NCBI GenBank assembly: GCA_020846105.1
Contig: JADLEN010000076.1
Span: forward strand, 1 to 12,663
Origin: Chitinophagaceae bacterium
Lineage (GTDB): Bacteria > Bacteroidota > Bacteroidia > Chitinophagales > Chitinophagaceae
Reading direction: 5' to 3'
DNA length: 12,663 nucleotides
Under the pieces are notes generated by a model. That model was not told where the DNA came from. It did not search any database and saw nothing but the letters and a program-made list of their open reading frames with translations. Positions 6,219-12,663 of this stretch are shown here, piece after piece. Within the stretch, counting starts at the first letter, position 1. Every line of letters begins with the position of its first letter. Made by a program: the position numbers and the translations under genes.

Positions 6219-7925
6219 ATGCAGCAACAGCGCAACAGCGCAACAGCGCAACAGCGCAACAGCGCAATTAATTTTTTAAACCCAACAAGATACCTTTTTA
6301 TGTTGGCAATTTTACTTTCTTCCATTCTTTTTTCGGGGCAAGGATATGCGCAGTTTGTGAATCCCATTTATCCCCAAGTGCCTTATCCCAATCCTGTTTC
6401 TATTGGTGATTACTTGAATAATACACGTACAACATACATTTCTAATTTTTCTACCGAAACTGGCAGCCCATCTACAGGCCTTGCGGTTTCTGTAATAGGA
6501 TGGAGTTACGATGATGCATCCGCCCCCTATGGTGGAATGATAGCAGCAGGCACGCACATTGTCGGTGCATCTTCAGTTTTTACAGGTGATGCCACACTTC
6601 CCATTTTGAGTGCTGTGGATATCAGAGTGGCTTATATGGAACCCTTTATTGTTGCAGCCTATTGGGAGACTACCACAAGTCAGTACATAATGGAATGGTA
6701 TAGTTATATTCCAGGTTCAGGTTTTATCAATCCTGTACCTTTTGGCTCTTTCGCACTTCCTACATTCGCACCGCCAACAAGCTACGAACGTATCAGTATG
6801 GACATTAATGATGATGCAACTAAAGGGGCTATTGTATATAGTAGTGGAGGCGTAGTATATGGCTATGCCTTTCAACTAACTGGTGGTACTATTGTGCCTT
6901 ATTTTACCACGCCTTATGCGCTATCAACAGGTACCGGAAACACGCAGCCAGATATTGTATTTAGTACAGATGGTACGACTTTAGACGATTATGTATATAT
7001 TACCTATCATAATGGCGGACTAAATCTAACGGGCAGTATGACTTTTTCTGGTGGTACTCCACCTTTTTTTACTTCTGGTTTCGCAACATTGCCTGCTTTT
7101 GATGTATTTTCATTGCCATCAGGCGTTACACGTGTGAATATGGATGTACCTCCTGGTGCACCAACAGGTCTTGGGCAATGGGCCTATACCTATAGCGATG
7201 GTAATAATGTTTATCTCCATTATGAAGATGCGAGTTCGGTAATCTCCACTATATCTGTAAATGATGGCACATTAGGCGGATTGCCTACCGACATTAGCCC
7301 TTACAGCAATATTGCCCCGGTACTTAGCTATACCCATGCCAATGAAATACAAGTAGCTTGGGCAAGCGATGCTCTTGGATATTATAGCCTTATTCCGCCC
7401 TATACCCAAACCTATATCAGTACTATTGTAGATGTCAATGCATCGGGTGGACCCAAAACAAGCAGTGGCTCGGATTATTTGATAATTGATAGTTTTGATA
7501 CACACACCTATGTCACTGCGCGCCCATTGATTGCGCTCAATAGACATAGTATGACAGGGAATCGTTTCGTGAGTTTTGGTATAGAAGATCCTGTAAGAGG
7601 CTATGAATTGTATCATAAGAACATCGAAGAGTTTCAACCAATATACCTCACAAGCATTGGCAATGTGCATAAAGCTGCATTTATAAAACTTTACCCCAAC
7701 CCTTTTAGCAGTAGTATCAAACTCGAATTGCCAAGTGGTATGCAAAACGAGGTTTGGGTCATTCGGGTAACTGACCTATTTGGCAGAACGGTGGCAAACT
7801 ATAAGGGTACAAAAGCAAGTGATTTTGTAGCGCAATCCTCTGCCATTTGGCAAGCTGGTCAGTACATTGTCAAGATTGAAAATGCGAACATTGAACCTCA
7901 AATACTAAAAATAATCAAACAATAA
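6219..7925 (+). CDS. Secreted protein with T9SS C-terminal sorting domain, unknown function
   Basis: From ATG 6219 the frame gives 568 residues. Residues 1-16 are QQRNSATA-type repeats encoded by the 8-bp tandem repeat, followed by NPTRYLF and a hydrophobic core ending GQGYA, with likely cleavage after Ala44. The last 80 residues, starting IKLYPNPFSSSIKLELP (from 489) and ending in AGQYIVKIEN then ILKIIKQ, are a type A T9SS sorting domain. The protein should therefore cross the outer membrane and be anchored to the surface or released. The body (about 45-470) is rich in Gly, Ser, Thr and aromatic residues with repeated beta-strand phrases such as DYVYITYHNGG and GQWAYTYSDGNNVYLHY, suggesting beta-propeller or beta-sandwich structure. 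I recognise no enzyme motif. Other possible starts are TTG 6201 (same frame), ATG 6300 (after the repeat, but with a poor signal n-region), and ATG 6191, which at the present repeat length reaches a stop after 26 codons. Confidence 0.8.
   Translation: MQQQRNSATAQQRNSAINFLNPTRYLFMLAILLSSILFSGQGYAQFVNPIYPQVPYPNPVSIGDYLNNTRTTYISNFSTETGSPSTGLAVSVIGWSYDDASAPYGGMIAAGTHIVGASSVFTGDATLPILSAVDIRVAYMEPFIVAAYWETTTSQYIMEWYSYIPGSGFINPVPFGSFALPTFAPPTSYERISMDINDDATKGAIVYSSGGVVYGYAFQLTGGTIVPYFTTPYALSTGTGNTQPDIVFSTDGTTLDDYVYITYHNGGLNLTGSMTFSGGTPPFFTSGFATLPAFDVFSLPSGVTRVNMDVPPGAPTGLGQWAYTYSDGNNVYLHYEDASSVISTISVNDGTLGGLPTDISPYSNIAPVLSYTHANEIQVAWASDALGYYSLIPPYTQTYISTIVDVNASGGPKTSSGSDYLIIDSFDTHTYVTARPLIALNRHSMTGNRFVSFGIEDPVRGYELYHKNIEEFQPIYLTSIGNVHKAAFIKLYPNPFSSSIKLELPSGMQNEVWVIRVTDLFGRTVANYKGTKASDFVAQSSAIWQAGQYIVKIENANIEPQILKIIKQ
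6224..6267 (+). repeat. Tandem 8-bp microsatellite (GCAACAGC) inside a 5' coding region
   Basis: Five perfect copies of GCAACAGC (6224-6263) are followed by a partial copy GCAA (6264-6267). The unit is not a multiple of three, so each gain or loss changes the frame; three units encode the octapeptide QQRNSATA. It lies between ATG 6191 and the signal-peptide core of the T9SS protein gene. This is the layout of a slipped-strand contingency locus. Confidence 0.95.
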
Positions 7926-7934
7926 ATAAACTTT

Positions 7935-7999
7935 GCGTCATTGCGACAATGGAAGCAATCTACATGAGATTGCTTCGTAGTTCCTCCTCGCAATGACGC
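7935..7999. repeat. REP-like palindromic intergenic element, possibly also a terminator
   Basis: The outer arms GCGTCATTGCG (7935-7945) and CGCAATGACGC (7989-7999) pair over 11 bp. The inner arms GAAGCAATCT (7952-7961) and AGATTGCTTC (7967-7976) pair over 10 bp around the loop ACATG. The motif set (CGTCATTGCG, GAAGCAATCT, TCCTCCTCGCAATGACG) is one I remember as a widespread intergenic repeat in Bacteroidota and other phyla. Five T follow at 8001-8005, so the hairpin could also end transcription of the upstream T9SS gene, whose stop codon is at 7925. Confidence 0.8.
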
Positions 8000-8026
8000 G
8001 TTTTTCCCATATTCAAAACTCATTTT

Positions 8027-9928
8027 ATGAAAAATCTATCTTCATGTTTTAATTTATTTCATCAAATCCTTAGGTTTCCCTTCGGTGGATTTAGGGGGCT
8101 TTTATTTCTATTCCTCACATTCACCACAATAATTGCCGCAGCCCAAAAACACGTTGACATCTACCGCAGTGGTACTTTTTTTAAAAGCTACAGCACCATA
8201 GACTCTGCCATTAAAGCCTGTAACAGCAGCGGCGATAGCCTTGTACTGAGTGCGCATACTTTTTATGAGAGCAATTTGGATGCACGTACCAAGACTATAC
8301 AATACCAAGGAACAATTACGGCTACTGATACAAGCATTATAGACGGAGGAGGAAAATTTGAACGCATACTTTTTGCTGCCAGTAGAGGCACTGTAAGAGA
8401 TATTATTTTTCAGAATACAACGCTTAGGGCTCTTGAATCGTATAGTTCACCTCTAACAACAGATACTTTTAAAGTTTTAGGAAATTGTATTTTCAGAGGT
8501 TTTAACACTAACTATGGTATTCTTGGTGGTTCAAATTGTTTCATATTAGGCGGTAATACAGCGGTCATTAATAATATTTCGTATGGAATAGGAAGTTCTT
8601 TAATATATATCTTAAGGGATAGTGTCAAAATAAAAGGAAATCATTGTAATACAGGTTTTAATCCTTATTTTGGTGGGCTTGTTTACGGAGGACGTACTTT
8701 AATAATCTTAGATCATGTCGAAATAAGTAATAATACATCTGATTCCACCATTTCTCCAGGAATTGTAATATGGGATATACCCGGTGCTGTTCCCTCGTAT
8801 ATCGGCGATAGTGTAACAATAAGTAATAACCGCAACATTACTCCCGGTTTCAAAACCAAGGGCGGTGCTATTTGTATACTTAAACATCCTTCAACTGGCT
8901 CTGCTGGTACAAAAACCTTCTCTTTTGGTGCAGCAAATTTTGAGAATAATGAAGCTACAGAAGGCGGTGCAATTTATTGCGAAGATTCGAGTTTTAAAAT
9001 AGTGCTGAATGGTACGCGCTTTAGTGGTAATAAAGCTACTAAAGGCGGTGCTATTTATACAAATGGTAGCGTAGATATTAAGGATGCCAACTTTACAGAT
9101 AATGAAGCCGATAGCGGCGCGTCTATTTTTATCAATACTAAAGTAGGTCCTACTACTTCTTTTCTTACAGTGAGTACTTCCCGTTTTTATAATAAAATGT
9201 TACCTGCCAACAAGCAAAACCATATCTACGCCACCTATACACCGCTTACCGCTATAGCCCCCAGCATCGACCTCAATGGTAATTGGTGGGGCAAAAGTGA
9301 TACCATAGGCGTGCTGCGCGAGAACCCCAAAGGCCTCAGCAGTCTGGGCTATTGGGCAGTAGCCAATTGGTCTGTAAAAGGCGGCTCAGCCGTAGTATCT
9401 GGCGATACCACATTTCCAGTAGCCGCAGAAATCAAATACAATCATGGTATTGCATTTCCGCCTAGTAGTTTTTCTTTGCTTAATGGTATTTACAAAACCG
9501 ATACAGGCACATTCACGCCCACGGTTTCGCCTATCAATAGTAGTAATATTGTAAGCAGCACTTTCAGAACCTACAAAGACAGCGCACTTACAAGCACCAC
9601 AGCGCATTTTGTAGCGTCTATAGATGCCGATACCTTCCGCAAAACCCAAATAGTATGGAGCAAAGACACGCTAGTAAATGTGGGTATCACCACAAAAAAC
9701 AAGCTTCCCAATATTTTCATCTACCCCAACCCAGTAAAGGATTTCCTGCATTTGGAAGGCGCACTGAGCAGCAGCAAAATAAGGGTGTATGACCTACAAG
9801 GCAAGGTAGTAGCCATTAGCGATGTACCCAATGATATGTACCTTGGTCATTTGCCCGCAGGGCAATACCTTGTAGAAGTCCGCCAACCCGATGGTAGTGT
9901 GGGCAGGGCAAAGGTGGAGAAAGAGTAA
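8027..9928 (+). CDS. Secreted right-handed beta-helix protein with T9SS sorting domain
   Basis: The 633-residue protein starts at ATG 8027. The N-terminus has an unusually long n-region (about 22 residues including FPFGGFRG) before the hydrophobic core LLFLFLTFTTIIAAA, with likely cleavage just before or after Gln40. The middle is a parallel beta-helix. It begins with a segment like those of pectate-lyase folds (SYSTIDSAIKACNSSGDSL, then IIDGGGKF) and ends with GGAI units at about 282, 312 and 339 plus a variant GASI near 362. These alternate with FxNN/FxGN/FxDN phrases, the pattern known from chlamydial Pmp and adhesin-type repeats. Residues 562-633, with IFIYPNPVKDF and LPAGQYLVEV, form a type A T9SS sorting domain. 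I see no catalytic motif, so adhesin or polysaccharide-binding roles and lyase activity all remain possible. It lies 101 bases after the previous T9SS gene, separated by a hairpin element, and ends at a terminator. Confidence 0.85.
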   Translation: MKNLSSCFNLFHQILRFPFGGFRGLLFLFLTFTTIIAAAQKHVDIYRSGTFFKSYSTIDSAIKACNSSGDSLVLSAHTFYESNLDARTKTIQYQGTITATDTSIIDGGGKFERILFAASRGTVRDIIFQNTTLRALESYSSPLTTDTFKVLGNCIFRGFNTNYGILGGSNCFILGGNTAVINNISYGIGSSLIYILRDSVKIKGNHCNTGFNPYFGGLVYGGRTLIILDHVEISNNTSDSTISPGIVIWDIPGAVPSYIGDSVTISNNRNITPGFKTKGGAICILKHPSTGSAGTKTFSFGAANFENNEATEGGAIYCEDSSFKIVLNGTRFSGNKATKGGAIYTNGSVDIKDANFTDNEADSGASIFINTKVGPTTSFLTVSTSRFYNKMLPANKQNHIYATYTPLTAIAPSIDLNGNWWGKSDTIGVLRENPKGLSSLGYWAVANWSVKGGSAVVSGDTTFPVAAEIKYNHGIAFPPSSFSLLNGIYKTDTGTFTPTVSPINSSNIVSSTFRTYKDSALTSTTAHFVASIDADTFRKTQIVWSKDTLVNVGITTKNKLPNIFIYPNPVKDFLHLEGALSSSKIRVYDLQGKVVAISDVPNDMYLGHLPAGQYLVEVRQPDGSVGRAKVEKE

Positions 9929-9954
9929 AGATGAATGCTTAAAGATGAATGTTT

Positions 9955-9990
9955 AATTCGGTGCTGCGTAAGTGGTGCCGAATTTTTTTT
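9955..9990 (+). terminator. Rho-independent terminator after the beta-helix gene
   Basis: AATTCGG (9955-9961) pairs with CCGAATT (9978-9984), extended by wobble pairs and C9964-G9975, and runs into a tract of eight T (9983-9990). It starts 26 bases after the stop codon. Between stop and hairpin lies a 14-base near-direct repeat (9926-9939 and 9940-9953, sharing TAAAGATGAATG). Confidence 0.8.
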
Positions 9991-10423
9991 GTGCCTAGGA
10001 GTTCCCAGAGCTTCGGTCCTAAGTTTCATCACAAGCTTTGCTTGCTCCTCAAAATGTGGTAAAGACCGCGAGGTGGGTTTTTTAGCAAACGACACAGTGT
10101 GAAGGATTATTGAAGCTATTTATATTTTTAGCTGAAAGAAAGAAGGCTTCGCCGTTGTGGCTGAGTAGTATAGGATAGAGCGAACCAAGCCTAGAAGTGT
10201 GGTGGACTTGTGGCACGCCCTCAAAAAGACAAATATAGCAGAGCAATTGCCCCGAATGGTTAAAGCAATAAATAGCATTGTCACGCTTTTGCCATTTTAT
10301 AAGCTTTAGTTATTGACATTGAAATGACAAATAAGATAAAATAAATATCAAAAAGCCCTGAAAGCCTTACTGGTATTGAAAAATATTTTTTGGAAAATGT
10401 GTATAAACTTTAGAATTTGTTTG
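9991..10423. other. About 430 bp without a recognisable gene
   Basis: No open frame here looks like a protein gene; the longest antisense frame overlaps the end of the beta-helix gene and has no family-like sequence. Minor structures are a hairpin CAAGC-TTT-GCTTG (10032-10044) and a small GGC-TTC-GCC stem near 10153. On the minus strand there is an isolated TATATTTG (plus 10237-10230) without a -33 partner. The stretch may be decayed sequence or part of the actA upstream region; I cannot assign a function. Confidence 0.5.
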
Positions 10424-10431
10424 TACTTTTG
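10424..10431 (+). promoter_or_regulatory. Candidate -7 promoter element for actA
   Basis: TACTTTTG fully matches TAnnTTTG and lies about 60 bases before ATG 10492. Its -33 partner is poor (TGTG at 10398-10401, 22 bases upstream). An overlapping alternative is TTG (10390-10392), 18 bases, then TAGAATTTG (10411-10419), which has one extra base in the box. Either would start the ACIII operon transcript between about 10425 and 10440. Confidence 0.5.
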
Positions 10432-10491
10432 CTTCGTTTTCGTGCAAAAAAACGTTAATTCTAATCATATTCACAGGTGTCAGATAATATT

Positions 10492-11751
10492 ATGCTATTG
10501 ATTCAAAAAATTGCAAAAAGTGCTTTGTCGCTGTTTGTAGTCCTATTGCTCAGTCAATTTTCAGCCTATGCAGCCCCAGACGGGCAGGCCATTTTTAAGT
10601 CTAACTGCGCTGCATGTCACAATCCGTTAAAAGATGCTACTGGCCCCGCCTTACAAGGTATCGATACGCGTGTGCCTAGCAAAGAGTGGCTATACAAGTG
10701 GGTGAAAAACTCGGCTTCTTTGATAGCTAGTGGCGATAAATACGCTGTAGATATATACAATAAATGGGGCAAAACGCCAATGACAGGTTTTTCTAACCTT
10801 AGCAACGAAGATATTGATGCCGTAGTAGCATATGTAAATAGTGTGAAGCCACCAGAAGCACCCAAAGCTGCAGCTACAGGCGAGGCCAAGGAAGAAACTG
10901 CTGGATGGATGTACCCATTGATAACACTTGCATTGTTAGCGTTAGCAATAGTATTGTGGAGAGTAAATAAGAGCTTGCGCAGAGTAGCTGCAACTAATGC
11001 CAATTTGCCTGTTAAAAAAGATACTCCTTACTATCGTCATAAAGTATTAATAGCCTTGGTTGCAATTATTGTCTTTATTGGTGCTGCATTCTTTATGGTA
11101 AATGGTGGTGTGCAAATGGGTCGTCAGCAAAACTATATGCCCGAACAACCAATTTTCTACTCGCATAAAGTACATGCAGGTATCAATCAGATTAGCTGCT
11201 TGTATTGCCATTCTGGGGCGCAACAAAGCAGGCAAGCGATGGTGCCTTCTACTAATGTGTGTATGAACTGTCATAAAGGAATTGCGGAATACACAGGTGC
11301 TGCAGAGCACCCATTGGTAACGGCAGAGGGCAAAGAGATTGATGGCACTGCAGAGATTCATAAACTGTATGATTATGCAGGTTGGGATCCTGAGAAAAAA
11401 GAATACAAGCGTGATGCTGAAGGAAAAATATTGGCCAAGCCAATAGAGTGGGTAAAAATCCACAACCTACCCGACCACGTTTATTTCAATCACGCGCAGC
11501 ACACAGCTGTCGGTCAAATTCAATGCCAACGTTGCCACGGAGCAATAGAGGAAATGGACGAAGTTTATCAACACAGTAATTTATCAATGGGATGGTGCGT
11601 AAACTGTCATCGTCAGACAAACGTTCAATTCGAAAATAACAATTATTACAGCCTATACACTAAATACCATGCCGAGCTTAAGGCTGGGAAACGTACGGGT
11701 GTAACGGTTGAAGATATTGGAGGATTAGAGTGTCAAAAGTGTCACTATTAA
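10492..11751 (+). CDS. actA: Alternative complex III subunit ActA: membrane-anchored hexaheme cytochrome c
   Basis: ACIII oxidises menaquinol and passes electrons to a cytochrome oxidase, replacing the bc1 complex. The 419-residue product starts at ATG 10492, chosen over GTG 10477 because it begins the signal peptide (cleavage near Ala27, before APDGQ). Residues 28-118 form a class I cytochrome c domain with CAACH at 39-43 and a likely axial Met97 in KTPMTGF. Two membrane segments follow (about 139-156 and 184-203). The C-terminal part is a multiheme domain with CLYCH (236-240), CMNCH (257-261), CQRCH (345-349), CVNCH (369-373) and CQKCH (414-418). The pentaheme part is the defining ActA module; the N-terminal monoheme domain resembles ActE fused in front. 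The protein should face the periplasm. actB follows after 72 bases with no terminator, so they are probably cotranscribed. Confidence 0.93.
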   Translation: MLLIQKIAKSALSLFVVLLLSQFSAYAAPDGQAIFKSNCAACHNPLKDATGPALQGIDTRVPSKEWLYKWVKNSASLIASGDKYAVDIYNKWGKTPMTGFSNLSNEDIDAVVAYVNSVKPPEAPKAAATGEAKEETAGWMYPLITLALLALAIVLWRVNKSLRRVAATNANLPVKKDTPYYRHKVLIALVAIIVFIGAAFFMVNGGVQMGRQQNYMPEQPIFYSHKVHAGINQISCLYCHSGAQQSRQAMVPSTNVCMNCHKGIAEYTGAAEHPLVTAEGKEIDGTAEIHKLYDYAGWDPEKKEYKRDAEGKILAKPIEWVKIHNLPDHVYFNHAQHTAVGQIQCQRCHGAIEEMDEVYQHSNLSMGWCVNCHRQTNVQFENNNYYSLYTKYHAELKAGKRTGVTVEDIGGLECQKCHY

Positions 11752-11823
11752 TAGTAGTTTTCAAATAAGTATTTGTTCAAAAAGCGCAAGGAATAACTTA
11801 ACCGCTAATTTGTAAAAAATAGT

Positions 11824-12663
11824 ATGAGTCAGAAAAAATATTGGAAAGGTCTTGAAGAACTTAATGAAACTCCTGAACACAATCAGGTGGTGGCCAATGA
11901 GTTTAAAGAAGATTTGCCGTTTGATATAAGTGGAGGCTTGCTCCAAGCAGAGACTCCCCGCCGCGACTTTCTTAAATTCTTAGGTTTTAGCACTGCGGCA
12001 GCTATGGTGGCTGCAAGTTGCGAAATGCCGGTGCGTAAGGTAATACCTTATGCTATAAAGCCAGAAGATATTCAGCCAGGTATTGCAAATTATTATGCAT
12101 CTTCTTTTGTAGATGGTGGCGATTATTGTGCTGTTGTTGTAAAAACGCGTGAAGGTCGCCCTATTAAATTGGACGGTAATACCAAATCTTCCATCACAGG
12201 CGGTGCTACATCTGCAAGAGTACAAGCTTCGGTTTTGAACCTCTACGATAAAACACGCCTGCGCAAGCCAATGGCTAATGGCAAAGAATCTTCTTTTGCT
12301 AACATTGACAAAATTGTTGGCTAAGGTCTTGCCGCTGCATCAGGAAAAATAATCTATCTACTTACCTCCACAATTATCAGTCCAACAACAAAAGCAGTTA
12401 TAGCTAAGTTTTTGGCCAAATATCCTACAGCGAAGCACGTTACTTACGATTCAATATCGTATTCTGGAATGTTGCTAGCCAATGAAGAAAGTTACGGAAA
12501 ACGTGCATTGCCTTCTTATCATTTTGATAAAGCGAAAACAATTGTAAGTTTGGATGCTAATTTCTTGGGTACTTGGTTGTCGCCGATAGAATATGCAAGA
12601 CAATACAGCGCAAGCCGTAATGTTTCTGCAAAAAATTTGAGCATGTCTCGCCATTATCAGATA
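11824..12663 (+). pseudogene. actB: Alternative complex III subunit ActB (Tat-exported molybdopterin-oxidoreductase-like), interrupted by an in-frame stop; 3' cut by window
   Basis: Reading from ATG 11824, the protein has the polar N-terminal extension MSQKKYWKGLEELNETPEH typical of the 'TAT-variant-translocated molybdopterin oxidoreductase' group. It then has a twin-arginine signal PRRDFLKFLGFSTAAA (RR at 46-47) with a lipobox ending at Cys66, so it should be exported folded and lipid-anchored. After 166 codons the frame meets TAA at 12322-12324. The same frame then stays open for 113 more codons to the window end. It encodes family-like sequence such as KIIYLLTSTIISPTTKAVI, SYSGMLLANEESYGKRALP and FLGTWLSPIEYARQY. 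Intact ActB is about 1000 residues and carries the iron-sulfur clusters of the complex. The stop may be a sequencing error, a real nonsense mutation or, least likely, recoding. Identity is near certain; whether the gene is dead is not. Confidence 0.82.

Noticed and set aside
6224..6267. Tandem repeat considered as a CRISPR fragment or iteron-type origin.
   Set aside because: The units are 8 bp and contiguous with no spacers, and they lie inside coding sequence. No replication gene is nearby.
6167..6367. Minus-strand frame with repeated LLRCCAVA residues.
   Set aside because: It is only the antisense translation of the GCAACAGC tandem repeat and has no independent support.
9847..10095. Minus-strand 82-residue frame over the end of the beta-helix gene and the following terminator.
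   Set aside because: It crosses a strong terminator hairpin, overlaps a confident gene and resembles no family.
11762..11775. Small inverted repeat CAAATA-AG-TATTTG in the actA-actB gap.
   Set aside because: The loop is too tight and the arms too AT-rich to call a terminator or attenuator.
12325..12663. Possibility that the sequence after the actB stop is a separate gene.
   Set aside because: It continues in the same frame with mid-protein ActB-like sequence and no new start, so an interrupted gene is the better reading.

Overview
The window looks like chromosomal DNA of a Bacteroidota bacterium, plausibly a chitinophagal or sphingobacterial relative, though the order is only a guess. Four things point there. 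There are two secreted proteins with type IX secretion (T9SS) C-terminal sorting domains. A TonB-dependent receptor end is followed by a HmuY-like surface lipoprotein. The first two genes of an alternative complex III (ACIII) respiratory operon are present. Several start regions carry the Bacteroidota -7 promoter element (TAnnTTTG) and no clear Shine-Dalgarno sequence. No tRNA, rRNA, CRISPR array, insertion sequence or phage gene was seen.

Layout. Positions 1-1185 hold the 3' end of a TonB-dependent outer-membrane receptor and a HmuY-family lipoprotein, probably one heme/iron uptake operon. Positions 1284-1739 hold a small DUF1801 protein that ends at a strong bidirectional terminator (1755-1795). 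Facing it on the minus strand is the operon rsfS-ftsH (4338 to 1820), which covers ribosome silencing and membrane protein quality control. birA (biotin-protein ligase) runs divergently from rsfS and converges, with a 2-base gap, on arfB (ribosome rescue hydrolase). The interval 5561-6190 has no gene. It contains a GC-rich structured element, a good promoter match overlapping an inverted repeat, and AT-rich sequence with small hairpins.

Positions 6219-7925 and 8027-9928 encode two T9SS-exported proteins, one of unrecognised fold and one beta-helix protein. The first begins inside an 8-bp tandem repeat that could switch its reading frame. A 65-bp REP-like hairpin lies between the two genes, and a terminator follows the second. 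After about 430 bases without a gene, a promoter-like element precedes actA (10492-11751), a membrane-anchored hexaheme cytochrome c, and then actB (11824 to the window end), a Tat-exported molybdopterin-oxidoreductase-like subunit.

The most notable observations are an in-frame TAA that interrupts actB after 166 codons while clear ActB-like coding sequence continues in the same frame, and the 8-bp repeat in the 5' end of the T9SS gene, which gives it a predictable three-state frame switch. No wholly new multi-gene system is evident. Most of the window is housekeeping plus surface and secreted accessory genes.
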